Of a stretch of DNA of 64,000 nt, positions 52,346-63,688 are shown in pieces. Below the pieces are notes generated by a model. The model worked only from the letters and a program-made list of their open reading frames with translations. It did no database searches and was not told where the DNA came from. How positions within the stretch are numbered: the first letter of the stretch is position 1; every line of letters starts with the position of its first letter. The stretch is from Bin87 sp965115825 (lineage in GTDB: Bacteria > Chloroflexota > Dehalococcoidia > Lucifugimonadales > UBA3495), in contig OZ220464.1 of the NCBI GenBank assembly GCA_965115825.1, positions 3,100,001-3,164,000 on the forward strand. Reading direction: 5' to 3'. The position numbers were made by a program, and so were the translations under genes.

Positions 52346-53380
52346 GTGGCCCATGAATTACTCAACACCCTGTACGTTACCACGCAAGGGGCCTACGTAC
52401 ATGTTGATCACCGCACCCTCAAAGTTGAAGCGGATGGAGGGACAATCCTGCAGGTCCCGGTGCACCACTTGGGGGCAGTGGTCTGCTTCGGCAGAGTAAG
52501 CGTATCTCCGGCCGCCATGGCGCAATGCGCTGAAGACCAGCGTGACCTGATCTTTCTCAGCCGCAGCGGTAGATTTCGAGCAAAAGTGGTAGGCCCGACC
52601 TCGGGGAATGTTCTATTGCGGCTGGCGCAGCACGAGGCCTATCAGGACCATGAGCGCTCTGCCGCCATTGCCCGAAACATCGTAGCTGCCAAAGTGCAGA
52701 ACGGGCGCTTACTCCTGATGCGAGAAGCGCGTCAGACGCGGGAACCTGAAGCAGAAGCTGATTTACGGCTTGCCGCAAAGTCCATGGCAGATACCATTAT
52801 GGATCTTAAAAAAACCGGTGACCTGAACGAAATTCGCGGCAACGAGGGCCGTGCCGGCGCGGTTTACTTCTCAGCTTTCAACCACCTGATACGTTCACCG
52901 GACTCGGCCTTCAGCTTCGACGGCAGAAATCGGCGACCGCCGCGGGACCCAGTCAACGCCATGTTATCTTTCCTCTACGCGCTGGTCCGGGCAGAATGCC
53001 AGGCCGCCTGCGAAGGCGTCGGTTTGGACCCCCAAATTGGTTTTCTTCACGCGGTCCGACCAGGTCGTCCATCATTGGCCCTTGATCTGATGGAAGAGTT
53101 TCGTTCGTTCCTGGCTGACCGCCTAGCGTTGACGCTGATTAACCGGCGCCAGCTGACCGCAGATCACTTCGCAAGCAGCCTGGGCGGTGGGGTTTCTCTA
53201 ACCGAGGAAGGCAGGAAAACGCTGCTGGTAACCTATCAGAAGCGAAAGGCAGAGGAGATAACGCATCCGTTGGCGCAGCAGAAGACACCGGTGGGGCTCT
53301 TGCCCCACCTTCAGGCCCGATTACTGGCGCGCCATTTGCGAGGCGATTTGGAGCATTATCCTGCCTTTGTGGCCCGGTGA
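52346..53380 (+). CDS. cas1: Cas1 integrase
   Basis: A 344-residue protein starting at GTG 52346 (no better in-frame ATG). GNEGRAGAVYFSAFNHLI holds the metal-binding Glu; LHAVRPGRPSLALDLMEEFRSFLADRL holds the His and Asp-Leu-x-Glu-Glu active-site residues of the I-C group. It joins new spacers at the leader end. Its TGA overlaps the GTG start of cas2. Confidence 0.94.
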   Translation: MAHELLNTLYVTTQGAYVHVDHRTLKVEADGGTILQVPVHHLGAVVCFGRVSVSPAAMAQCAEDQRDLIFLSRSGRFRAKVVGPTSGNVLLRLAQHEAYQDHERSAAIARNIVAAKVQNGRLLLMREARQTREPEAEADLRLAAKSMADTIMDLKKTGDLNEIRGNEGRAGAVYFSAFNHLIRSPDSAFSFDGRNRRPPRDPVNAMLSFLYALVRAECQAACEGVGLDPQIGFLHAVRPGRPSLALDLMEEFRSFLADRLALTLINRRQLTADHFASSLGGGVSLTEEGRKTLLVTYQKRKAEEITHPLAQQKTPVGLLPHLQARLLARHLRGDLEHYPAFVAR

Positions 53381-53676
53381 ATGTAGTGTGGATTCTGGTT
53401 ACCTATGATGTCAGCACCGAAACCGCGGCGGGGCGTTCACGTCTGCGGCGGGTAGCAAAGACCTGTGAAGACTACGGTCAGCGGGTCCAGAAGTCGGTTT
53501 TTGAATGCACGGTTAGCGACACGAATTTCCTTGAAATGAAGGCCAGGCTGCTTGGCATCATAGACGAGAATGAAGACAGCATCCGGTTTTACAAGATTCC
53601 CGGCGGACGTGAACACCGGGTCGAGGAATATGGAATCAGCAACGTGATTGACTTCAGCGGGCCGCTGTTGGCGTGA
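53377..53676 (+). CDS. cas2: Cas2
   Basis: A 99-residue protein: VVWILVTYDVSTETAAGRSRLRRVAKTCEDYGQRVQKSVFEC is the classic Cas2 ferredoxin-like fold with the conserved Asp. It bridges two Cas1 dimers in the integration complex. GTG start coupled to cas1 by GTGA. It is the last cas gene, 152 bp before the array. Confidence 0.94.
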   Translation: MNVVWILVTYDVSTETAAGRSRLRRVAKTCEDYGQRVQKSVFECTVSDTNFLEMKARLLGIIDENEDSIRFYKIPGGREHRVEEYGISNVIDFSGPLLA

Positions 53677-53828
53677 CGCGAACCGGTTGCGGTTGACTCT
53701 GCAGGCAGGAGGTTCGCGTTCGTACTTGCACCGTACTTAGTCGACGCGACGAAAGCATGCTTCTCATCATTCATATAGAGGGAAAACAGGAGGTTCGCGA
53801 TGTTCAAGTAGAAAATCTCCGAACAAGA
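53677..53828 (+). promoter_or_regulatory. CRISPR leader
   Basis: The 152 bp between cas2 and the first repeat. It contains a 13-bp perfect direct repeat CAGGAGGTTCGCG at 53705-53717 and 53787-53799, 82 bp apart, the second copy ending 29 bp before the array, and an AT-richer stretch (TTCATATAGAGGG near 53770-53782) that could be the -10 of the array promoter. The direct repeats are candidate anchoring sites for spacer integration. Confidence 0.6.
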
Positions 53829-56800
53829 GTAGCACCCACCTTTTCGGGTGGGTGAGGATTGAAACATTCACAACTGGCGCCTGCTCCGCACCGAGCGGAC
53901 AGGTAGCACCCACCTTTTCGGGTGGGTGAGGATTGAAACGCTACGATGCGATGATGGCCTGGCACCACGCCCGTGTAGCACCCACCTTTTCGGGTGGGTG
54001 AGGATTGAAACCCTGGACGCGTCCGCCGATTATCAGGGGCGGATGCTGTAGCACCCACCTTTTCGGGTGGGTGAGGATTGAAACTTTTTGGAGACGACTA
54101 TGACTACCACCGACATAAATCGTAGCACCCACCTTTTCGGGTGGGTGAGGATTGAAACCCGATGGCGTCATCGTCCAGCAGCGACACCTCGTCGGTAGCA
54201 CCCACCTTTTCGGGTGGGTGAGGATTGAAACCCCTCCTGGAATGCGTTGCCGTGATTTAGCCCATCGCCCGTAGCACCCACCTTTTCGGGTGGGTGAGGA
54301 TTGAAACATCGTTTCGCCGATGCAGTCGGCGAATATGCCATGTAGCACCCACCTTTTCGGGTGGGTGAGGATTGAAACCTTGCGCTATCCGGGGTGGAGT
54401 GGCGCGCGGCTAGTCGTAGCACCCACCTTTTCGGGTGGGTGAGGATTGAAACCCGCTAGGAGAACGACAATGGAACCCACCACCACGTAGCACCCACCTT
54501 TTCGGGTGGGTGAGGATTGAAACGCGCCCGCCACAGGGGGTTGTGGGCGACAATCGTCCGTAGCACCCACCTTTTCGGGTGGGTGAGGATTGAAACCGTC
54601 ATTTTTGCCTCCTTTCGGTGATGGTGGTATTGGTAGCACCCACCTTTTCGGGTGGGTGAGGATTGAAACCCTATGCCGTCGGTCTCGTCCAGCGACAACC
54701 GCCCGTAGCACCCACCTTTTCGGGTGGGTGAGGATTGAAACAAGCGACGAGAACGTTTTGACTATGCTGCGGGGGCAGGTAGCACCCACCTTTTCGGGTG
54801 GGTGAGGATTGAAACCGGTATCCGCGCCTGATGATGGCGACGGATTTGAGCAGTAGCACCCACCTTTTCGGGTGGGTGAGGATTGAAACTCCCCGACGGC
54901 CGGCATCGTCAAAGTGCTGCTCAAGGTAGCACCCACCTTTTCGGGTGGGTGAGGATTGAAACTATTCTGCCGACGTTGGGTTTGACGACGGCATTGTCGG
55001 TAGCACCCACCTTTTCGGGTGGGTGAGGATTGAAACCTCCTGGTGATGTGTGCGGCGCCGGGGAAGTCCCCGGGTAGCACCCACCTTTTCGGGTGGGTGA
55101 GGATTGAAACTATGAGCGGCCAGCGGTTAGTTGACCAAGCCGGCCCCAGTAGCACCCACCTTTTCGGGTGGGTGAGGATTGAAACTCGATGATTTGAGCG
55201 AGCGTTCCCGCCGAGCTGCCGTAGCACCCACCTTTTCGGGTGGGTGAGGATTGAAACACGGCGTAACCTTTACTCGCGAGTCCGGCGGCATCCGTAGCAC
55301 CCACCTTTTCGGGTGGGTGAGGATTGAAACCGTCCGCACTGCCCGCAAGGCAGCTTGGGCAGCTCCGTAGCACCCACCTTTTCGGGTGGGTGAGGATTGA
55401 AACCCGTGCCAATCCGTGCCGGGTGCATCCGGCGTTAGGTAGCACCCACCTTTTCGGGTGGGTGAGGATTGAAACACTCCGTTGCCGGTTTTGGCTGCTT
55501 GCCACGTCGGCAGGTAGCACCCACCTTTTCGGGTGGGTGAGGATTGAAACGAGATATGGCGGGAGGGGCCTCGTTTGCCGGAGATGTAGCACCCACCTTT
55601 TCGGGTGGGTGAGGATTGAAACCCTCCTTGGCCCGTTCGGGCAGTCGGGATGGGGCAAGTAGCACCCACCTTTTCGGGTGGGTGAGGATTGAAACAGCGT
55701 GCTGGGGGGAGGGTTCGGAACGACGACGGCGGCGTAGCACCCACCTTTTCGGGTGGGTGAGGATTGAAACAGGAGGCAGAGGTTACAGGAGACGGGCTGC
55801 TGGGGGGTAGCACCCACCTTTTCGGGTGGGTGAGGATTGAAACGGACGGGGCTGCCAGGGCGACGACTGGCTGGCGCCGTAGCACCCACCTTTTCGGGTG
55901 GGTGAGGATTGAAACCGATATGGCCTGGAACCAGGGGCGGAGCCGCTCGCCCGGTAGCACCCACCTTTTCGGGTGGGTGAGGATTGAAACGGCAGCGTAG
56001 CGGGCCTGGGCGCGGACGGTGGAGGGTAGCACCCACCTTTTCGGGTGGGTGAGGATTGAAACCTCTCGTCCATCATCGATTTTCATGCCGATGAAAGCGT
56101 AGCACCCACCTTTTCGGGTGGGTGAGGATTGAAACATCCCTCCTTGCCTCGCAGTTCGAACAGAGGTTGATGGTAGCACCCACCTTTTCGGGTGGGTGAG
56201 GATTGAAACCTTCCATAGGCGGCGTCAGTCCGACTTTGGGGCGCAAGTAGCACCCACCTTTTCGGGTGGGTGAGGATTGAAACCAGACCAGCGCGCCCAT
56301 TTGCGCCCGAAGTTCAGGGGTAGCACCCACCTTTTCGGGTGGGTGAGGATTGAAACCATAGCCCGCTGCACCAGATCGGCGAAAACCTCCTGTAGCACCC
56401 ACCTTTTCGGGTGGGTGAGGATTGAAACCCACTTCGCCATCGGGTTTTACATCGGGTTGGCGGGGAGTAGCACCCACCTTTTCGGGTGGGTGAGGATTGA
56501 AACCTGCTGTTCCATTGCCTGCCTCCTATCAGTGGTACTGTAGCACCCACCTTTTCGGGTGGGTGAGGATTGAAACTCAAGAGCGCCTACCCGCGTCCGC
56601 ATCACGCCGTAGGTAGCACCCACCTTTTCGGGTGGGTGAGGATTGAAACACGTGTTCTCGTTCCCGTGTCGTCAATGCGACGGCTGGTAGCACCCACCTT
56701 TTCGGGTGGGTGAGGATTGAAACTCACCAGAACCGCAGCCAGCGCCTACCGACAGGAGGGCGTAGCACCCACCTTTTCGGGTGGGTGAGGATTGAAACAC

Positions 56801-59800
56801 CAGAGGCCCACTCGTAGACGGCCAGCAGGTCGTCGTAGCACCCACCTTTTCGGGTGGGTGAGGATTGAAACACGATTACGATGAAGGCGCGGAATAGCAG
56901 CTTGCGGTAGCACCCACCTTTTCGGGTGGGTGAGGATTGAAACGGCCTGGGCAACGGTCAGGGCCGGCGTGTCGGGCGCGGTAGCACCCACCTTTTCGGG
57001 TGGGTGAGGATTGAAACACGATGACGACAAAGGCGCGGAACAGCAGCTTGCGGTAGCACCCACCTTTTCGGGTGGGTGAGGATTGAAACCGACGGCGATG
57101 ATGACCAGGATGGCGGCGATGATGATGGTAGCACCCACCTTTTCGGGTGGGTGAGGATTGAAACTAACCGACGCCGACGAGGAGTCGGATGATGATAGCG
57201 GTAGCACCCACCTTTTCGGGTGGGTGAGGATTGAAACGATATCAGCGAGCTGCGCAAGTGGGATTGGGATGACGTAGCACCCACCTTTTCGGGTGGGTGA
57301 GGATTGAAACCAGATGGTGAGCTTGAGCTGCTCGTCCGGCTCCACGCGTAGCACCCACCTTTTCGGGTGGGTGAGGATTGAAACTGCTTGCTGTATGGCG
57401 GCATTCGCGCCGGCAAGTCCGTAGCACCCACCTTTTCGGGTGGGTGAGGATTGAAACGAAACGAACTGGAAGCGCCGGTCTTTCGCGGCGAGTAGCACCC
57501 ACCTTTTCGGGTGGGTGAGGATTGAAACCGGTAGCCGTCGACTGCCGACGCTGGCGGAGATGGGGTAGCACCCACCTTTTCGGGTGGGTGAGGATTGAAA
57601 CTGTCATCTCTCCATCTCCTGCCTGAGGGCGTCGGCCGTAGCACCCACCTTTTCGGGTGGGTGAGGATTGAAACGTTTCCCACGTAGTAACCGGCAAGGG
57701 TATCGCCGGGGGTAGCACCCACCTTTTCGGGTGGGTGAGGATTGAAACCTTTTGATATACCACGTCGTTGATAGGATTGCCCGACGTAGCACCCACCTTT
57801 TCGGGTGGGTGAGGATTGAAACCTAAATAGGAGTTAGCAATGGCAAGCACAGCAGTAGCAAGGTAGCACCCACCTTTTCGGGTGGGTGAGGATTGAAACG
57901 GTACAGACTGTTTGCATCTTGTACACCGACACCATGTAGCACCCACCTTTTCGGGTGGGTGAGGATTGAAACTCGAGTACGGCAGCCAGATCGGCAGCAA
58001 GGGGCGGGTAGCACCCACCTTTTCGGGTGGGTGAGGATTGAAACGTGCTGACTGATGTGGGAGTGGCACACCATCTCCCGTAGCACCCACCTTTTCGGGT
58101 GGGTGAGGATTGAAACGTAACAGTCCCGGCGTCGGCGTCAATGGCCACGCCCGTAGCACCCACCTTTTCGGGTGGGTGAGGATTGAAACGGGCTGTCCAT
58201 CTACACGGCAGCGTCGCTGGCCACGTAGCACCCACCTTTTCGGGTGGGTGAGGATTGAAACATGGCCTGCAACCCCGTCGACGCCGACCGGCTGGACGTA
58301 GCACCCACCTTTTCGGGTGGGTGAGGATTGAAACGCGGCCATGTACGATATTGGAGATCGTGGTGCGGCCGTAGCACCCACCTTTTCGGGTGGGTGAGGA
58401 TTGAAACCGCAATGGCGGCAGTACCTATCCCCATAGCGGTCGGGTAGCACCCACCTTTTCGGGTGGGTGAGGATTGAAACGCCAGAGCTGCATTGACGCC
58501 TACGGGCCGGAGTCGGGTAGCACCCACCTTTTCGGGTGGGTGAGGATTGAAACGGGCCGGAGCTACCGGCGGCGCGGCCCGGCCCTCCGGGTAGCACCCA
58601 CCTTTTCGGGTGGGTGAGGATTGAAACCGGATGGTGTACGGCTTGCGTAAGCGCGGCCCAAGTAGCACCCACCTTTTCGGGTGGGTGAGGATTGAAACTG
58701 GTGCTACCGTCCATCATCATCGGCCAGCTCATCGGGTAGCACCCACCTTTTCGGGTGGGTGAGGATTGAAACATTGATTCGTGGTTTGTTAACGCGCGCG
58801 TATCGGGGTAGCACCCACCTTTTCGGGTGGGTGAGGATTGAAACCCGAAGATGACATGCCGGCAGTGCGGTAGGAACGGGCGTAGCACCCACCTTTTCGG
58901 GTGGGTGAGGATTGAAACCCGCTTCGTCCGCGTGGGATGGCGGGTGCAGGACACGTAGCACCCACCTTTTCGGGTGGGTGAGGATTGAAACCCGATGGCG
59001 TCATCGTCCAGCAGCGACACCTCGTCGGGTAGCACCCACCTTTTCGGGTGGGTGAGGATTGAAACTACCCGAGGGCGACGGGGCAGACGACGGAGACCAT
59101 CGTAGCACCCACCTTTTCGGGTGGGTGAGGATTGAAACTATGGGAGCAGCGAGGGATGAAAGCTGAGCCATAAATGGTAGCACCCACCTTTTCGGGTGGG
59201 TGAGGATTGAAACACGCCCAAGCCCGAACGGCTGATATGCCCTGATTGCGGTAGCACCCACCTTTTCGGGTGGGTGAGGATTGAAACGGAGCTGGTAACC
59301 GACGGCGGCGGCCAACGCGGGGTAGCACCCACCTTTTCGGGTGGGTGAGGATTGAAACGTCGTCGTAGTAGCAGGCGGTGTAGAGGATATCGGGTAGCAC
59401 CCACCTTTTCGGGTGGGTGAGGATTGAAACTGCATGTATGTGGCCAGTCAAAGGCCGGAGCTGGCGGTAGCACCCACCTTTTCGGGTGGGTGAGGATTGA
59501 AACACGCCAGAGCGCAATCAGGATGTAAGCTCCACTCAAGTAGCACCCACCTTTTCGGGTGGGTGAGGATTGAAACACTGACAGCGCGCCTGTCGCCATC
59601 CAGTCATCCATGTAGCACCCACCTTTTCGGGTGGGTGAGGATTGAAACCGCCTGGTGAACCCCAGGGGCCGCGTTTTGACTGGCGGTAGCACCCACCTTT
59701 TCGGGTGGGTGAGGATTGAAACTAGACCTACCCGAAGTGACGCAACGCTATGCCTACCGTAGCACCCACCTTTTCGGGTGGGTGAGGATTGAAACGGGCC

Positions 59801-62212
59801 GCCGGCCCGGCCCGCCGACTCGTCGCTACACGTAGCACCCACCTTTTCGGGTGGGTGAGGATTGAAACAACCGGCGCCAAGCATCATATAGGGCCCGAAG
59901 CTCTGGTAGCACCCACCTTTTCGGGTGGGTGAGGATTGAAACCGTCTGATCGGGTACGACGATGACGGCGACGCCGGGTAGCACCCACCTTTTCGGGTGG
60001 GTGAGGATTGAAACGTTGACGGGGACCTATCCATTGATGCGCGCCATTACGGTAGCACCCACCTTTTCGGGTGGGTGAGGATTGAAACGCGGCGACATCA
60101 GCAATGTCGAGAATCGTCTTTACCACGTAGCACCCACCTTTTCGGGTGGGTGAGGATTGAAACCAGTGGATGCGGGAGAGGAGGGTCATGACACCTAGGG
60201 TAGCACCCACCTTTTCGGGTGGGTGAGGATTGAAACCTGTCAAAGCGGATTGCCTTCCGGTCGGAGGGGGGCAGTAGCACCCACCTTTTCGGGTGGGTGA
60301 GGATTGAAACATCTACCGCGTCGGCAGCAAGACGCTCCTGGCGCCCGTAGCACCCACCTTTTCGGGTGGGTGAGGATTGAAACTGATGATGGCGCCGTCC
60401 AGGGAGGCCCACGTGCGCGGTAGCACCCACCTTTTCGGGTGGGTGAGGATTGAAACACCAGGCGGATGCCGGTTCCGTTATTCAACGCCAACGTAGCACC
60501 CACCTTTTCGGGTGGGTGAGGATTGAAACCGGCCAGCAGGGGCGATGATTTGAGGAGTCGCGAATGGTAGCACCCACCTTTTCGGGTGGGTGAGGATTGA
60601 AACCCGCTCCGCGCCCTGCAACTCGCGGCCACTGGCAGTAGCACCCACCTTTTCGGGTGGGTGAGGATTGAAACACCCTAACCGCTGACGCGCCGGCGGA
60701 TTTTATTACTGTAGCACCCACCTTTTCGGGTGGGTGAGGATTGAAACTAACCGCCGATGTAAAGCAATTATCGCATAGGCGGCCCGTAGCACCCACCTTT
60801 TCGGGTGGGTGAGGATTGAAACCGCTCGCGTTGTCGCCGGCGCAAGCGGCGGTGGCGGCGTAGCACCCACCTTTTCGGGTGGGTGAGGATTGAAACACTG
60901 CTGCGCTGGCAGTTGCCGCTTTGGTGGGGCCGCTGGTAGCACCCACCTTTTCGGGTGGGTGAGGATTGAAACTTGACGAGATAAGTCTGGGATCCCAGCG
61001 GCAGAAGAGGTAGCACCCACCTTTTCGGGTGGGTGAGGATTGAAACGTGCTCCGGGAGGATAGCGACTACCTCGTCCTGACGTAGCACCCACCTTTTCGG
61101 GTGGGTGAGGATTGAAACGACTCCGGCGTGACCGTCTCCGGCGAGTACAGCGTCGTAGCACCCACCTTTTCGGGTGGGTGAGGATTGAAACCACCACGCC
61201 GGCGGCATCATGCGTCCACCAGGCTCAGGTAGCACCCACCTTTTCGGGTGGGTGAGGATTGAAACATTTTTGGCGCGGGCGCGACCGCGACTTACAGCAT
61301 CAGTAGCACCCACCTTTTCGGGTGGGTGAGGATTGAAACATCGATGCGTGGGACCGGGGGCGCGAGTTGCAGGGGTAGCACCCACCTTTTCGGGTGGGTG
61401 AGGATTGAAACACTATCAACAACCTCATCCTCACGCTACGGGGTAGTAGCACCCACCTTTTCGGGTGGGTGAGGATTGAAACTGATACTGGGCCGGGGCT
61501 GCACGATGAGGCGGAGGTGGTAGCACCCACCTTTTCGGGTGGGTGAGGATTGAAACCTGTCGCCGCGTTGCGCTTGACCTCGCTCATGGCGCGTAGCACC
61601 CACCTTTTCGGGTGGGTGAGGATTGAAACAGGCGCACGTGGACAACTCCCATAGCGGGCGCTCTGGTAGCACCCACCTTTTCGGGTGGGTGAGGATTGAA
61701 ACAGGCGCACGTGGACAACTCCCATAGCGGGCGCTCTGGTAGCACCCACCTTTTCGGGTGGGTGAGGATTGAAACGCTATTGCTACAAGCACAAGGAGAT
61801 GAATCGGAATGGTAGCACCCACCTTTTCGGGTGGGTGAGGATTGAAACAAGTGCTTCACGGTTGGGTTGAATGCAATAGTTTAGTGTAGCACCCACCTTT
61901 TCGGGTGGGTGAGGATTGAAACTCTTCAAAATAGGGGTAATACCCCTTGACGCGGTGTAGCACCCACCTTTTCGGGTGGGTGAGGATTGAAACGCTTATC
62001 AGTGATGGGCTGAATGTGCCGAGCGGCGACGTAGCACCCACCTTTTCGGGTGGGTGAGGATTGAAACGTGATGTCGCGTGAGGTACACAAAAACGGCCAC
62101 CGTGTAGCACCCACCTTTTCGGGTGGGTGAGGATTGAAACATGGAGGCCGACGGCACGAAAATCATCGGCTGGCGGTAGCACCCACCTTTTCGGGTGGGT
62201 GAGGATTGAAAC
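53829..62212 (+). CRISPR. Type I-C CRISPR array, 115 repeats
   Basis: 37-nt repeats starting GTAGCACCCACC and ending GTGAGGATTGAAAC, with a hairpin stem CACCCACC/GGTGGGTG and loop TTTTCG. I counted 115 repeats and 114 spacers by hand; the first repeat is 53829-53865 and the last is 62176-62212. Spacers are mostly 34-38 nt. The repeats I read, including the last, are identical, without a degenerate end. Spacer duplications: 61630-61665 equals its neighbour 61703-61738; 54159-54194 equals 58992-59027; 56872-56906 and 57018-57052 differ at four positions. The array follows the cas operon on the same strand, so transcription runs from the leader at 53677. Confidence 0.98.
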
Positions 62213-62497
62213 AGCAATGCCGATATTCCTAATACGGCTACGCCGCAATTTCGTCTTTCAACAGATACCGGAGCCGAGCGCATTCTTTCAGAATTGCCGA
62301 GACCCTCGCCGCATCCGGCGTTTCGCTACTCACTGCGGAAGTTTCGGCCGGCAGCGGAACAGCGGCGAAGTCCTTTCTCACAGACGTGTCTTTGCCCTCC
62401 CTGTTGAGTGGTCGCAACCTCGGCCCAATTGCACCGTTTCGTAGCCGACTACTGAACCGGCTTTCACGCCGGCTTTACTGCCGGTTGCTAAACGAAC
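62213..62497. other. Trailer region after the array
   Basis: No gene that I can support. It contains a GC-rich inverted segment (AACCGGC ... GCCGGTT around 62454-62486), perhaps a weak terminator of the array transcript, but there is no T-run. Confidence 0.4.
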
Positions 62498-62625
62498 TCG
62501 GCAGCGCCGTAAAATAGTGACACTAGCCCGTAGCGTAAGCGTCCCGGTAGATGGCACAATACGTACGCCTCCGACTAACGGCGGCGCCGGCCGCTACCGA
62601 CAAACGGGGCGGCCGGCCATTGTGC
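62498..62625. repeat. Dispersed 128-bp repeat, copy 2
   Basis: Second copy of the element at 21907-22034, same length and orientation, differing at about a dozen positions. The inner inverted repeat is one base longer here (GGCACAAT/ATTGTGCC). It lies just beyond the 3' end of the gene at 62633 on the minus strand. Confidence 0.75.
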
Positions 62626-62632
62626 CGGGAGA

Positions 62633-63037
62633 CTACAAAACGCTCGCGGTCGTATCAGGTTCACGGAGCCCAAAAACGGGCATGTCCTGCGCCCCATCCG
62701 CAACCCACTCCACGGTGTACCACCCCGCTTGTTCATCGATGCTGACCCGCTCGCCATCGAGCAGCCGCTCCAGCCAACGGTTGCCCGCTTCGGAGGAAGC
62801 CGGCGTACCCGGAGACTCGTTGTTGACATAGGTTGCGCGCCCCTCGGAGACGCCAAGCTCCCGTTCGTCTTCAGCGTCATTCGCCTCACAATGCCGTTCG
62901 GTAAGCCCGTCCTCCACAATGGCAGCGCGCAACAGACGGGCCATGAAAGCCAGCCCTTCGTCGAAAACCTGTTTATGCTCATTGGCAGTTTCGTCTCCGC
63001 TATTATCTTTCGCTACGGAGACCCGTTCGTGTTCCAT
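62633..63037 (-). CDS. Hypothetical protein
   Basis: A 134-residue acidic soluble protein: MEHERVSVAKDNSGDETANEHKQVFDEGLAFMARLLRAAIV, then a middle rich in Glu/Asp/Ser and a C-terminal WLERLLDGERVSIDEQAGWYTVEWVADGAQDM. The natural composition and lack of a competing plus-strand frame support a real gene. It diverges from the XRE gene at 63169 with a 131-bp intergenic region that could hold a shared control region. Family unknown. Confidence 0.5.
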   Translation of the reverse strand: MEHERVSVAKDNSGDETANEHKQVFDEGLAFMARLLRAAIVEDGLTERHCEANDAEDERELGVSEGRATYVNNESPGTPASSEAGNRWLERLLDGERVSIDEQAGWYTVEWVADGAQDMPVFGLREPDTTASVL

Positions 63038-63168
63038 GTACTATCTTGAGGCCTAAGCCCAAACCGAAAAGCGCACGGAACCGGACTTCTGCCATCTCCA
63101 AATCTGAGTCAGCGCATCTTGCGCTGCTAACCACGATTATACCAAATGCACAAAGAAAGGAAAACGCC

Positions 63169-63648
63169 ATGACGCTGCTAGAAACCCGTGCCACAGCCGA
63201 AACCGACATTGATAGCGCCGCTATGGAAGCCATAGCAAGCAAATGCGACACGGAGTACGATCCGTTCCCCATTGGGACGGTGCTGCGCCGTTTGCGGGGC
63301 GACATGAGCCTGCGGGATCTGCAAAACGAAACCGGTATCGCCAACGCCTACCTATCCATGGTTGAAACCGGCGCTAAGCGCCCCGGCGTCAAAGTGCTGC
63401 AGAAACTGGCGAAATACTACGACGTACCCGCCGTCGATCTGTACCGCTGCGCAGGATTGCTCAACGACGAGGACGAACGACCGGACGCCGGGGCCGCGGC
63501 AATTCGGGACATAGAGCGTAGCTACCGGTTCCTGATGGACGACCCCAGGCTCATGACCTGCGCCAAGCCCGAAGTCGATCCGTCCCTGGCGGTCAAGCGC
63601 TTCCTGGTCGAGATGTACGAGCATATTTCCGGCAAGCGACTGCTATAA
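63169..63648 (+). CDS. XRE-family helix-turn-helix regulator
   Basis: A 159-residue protein; ATG 63169 is preceded by AAAGAAAGGAAAAC, while the longer frame from 63046 has a poor N-terminus. The HTH spans ~43-98: GTVLRRLRGDMSLRDLQNETGIANAYLSMVETGAKRPGVKVLQKLAKYYDVPAVDLY, with the normal recognition helix. The C-terminal ~60 residues (IERSYRFLMDDPRL...FLVEMYEHISGKRLL) are helical. It precedes a serine recombinase by 40 bp and probably regulates it. Confidence 0.8.
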   Translation: MTLLETRATAETDIDSAAMEAIASKCDTEYDPFPIGTVLRRLRGDMSLRDLQNETGIANAYLSMVETGAKRPGVKVLQKLAKYYDVPAVDLYRCAGLLNDEDERPDAGAAAIRDIERSYRFLMDDPRLMTCAKPEVDPSLAVKRFLVEMYEHISGKRLL

Positions 63649-63668
63649 TAAAGATAAGAATCTTTATT
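63647..63668. promoter_or_regulatory. Palindromic site between XRE and recombinase genes
   Basis: Perfect 9-bp inverted repeat AATAAAGAT-AAGA-ATCTTTATT overlapping the end of the XRE gene. A plausible operator for the XRE protein in front of the recombinase gene; the T-poor tail makes a terminator less likely. Confidence 0.45.
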
Positions 63669-63688
63669 ACCGCAGGAGGCCGCAGCCT

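Noticed and set aside
53804..62283. Dozens of long open frames on both strands across the array (repeated ILTHPKRWVL, FQSSPTRKGGCY, NPHPPEKVGAT or STHLFGWVRIET units).
   Set aside because: They are translations of the CRISPR repeat in different frames, not proteins.
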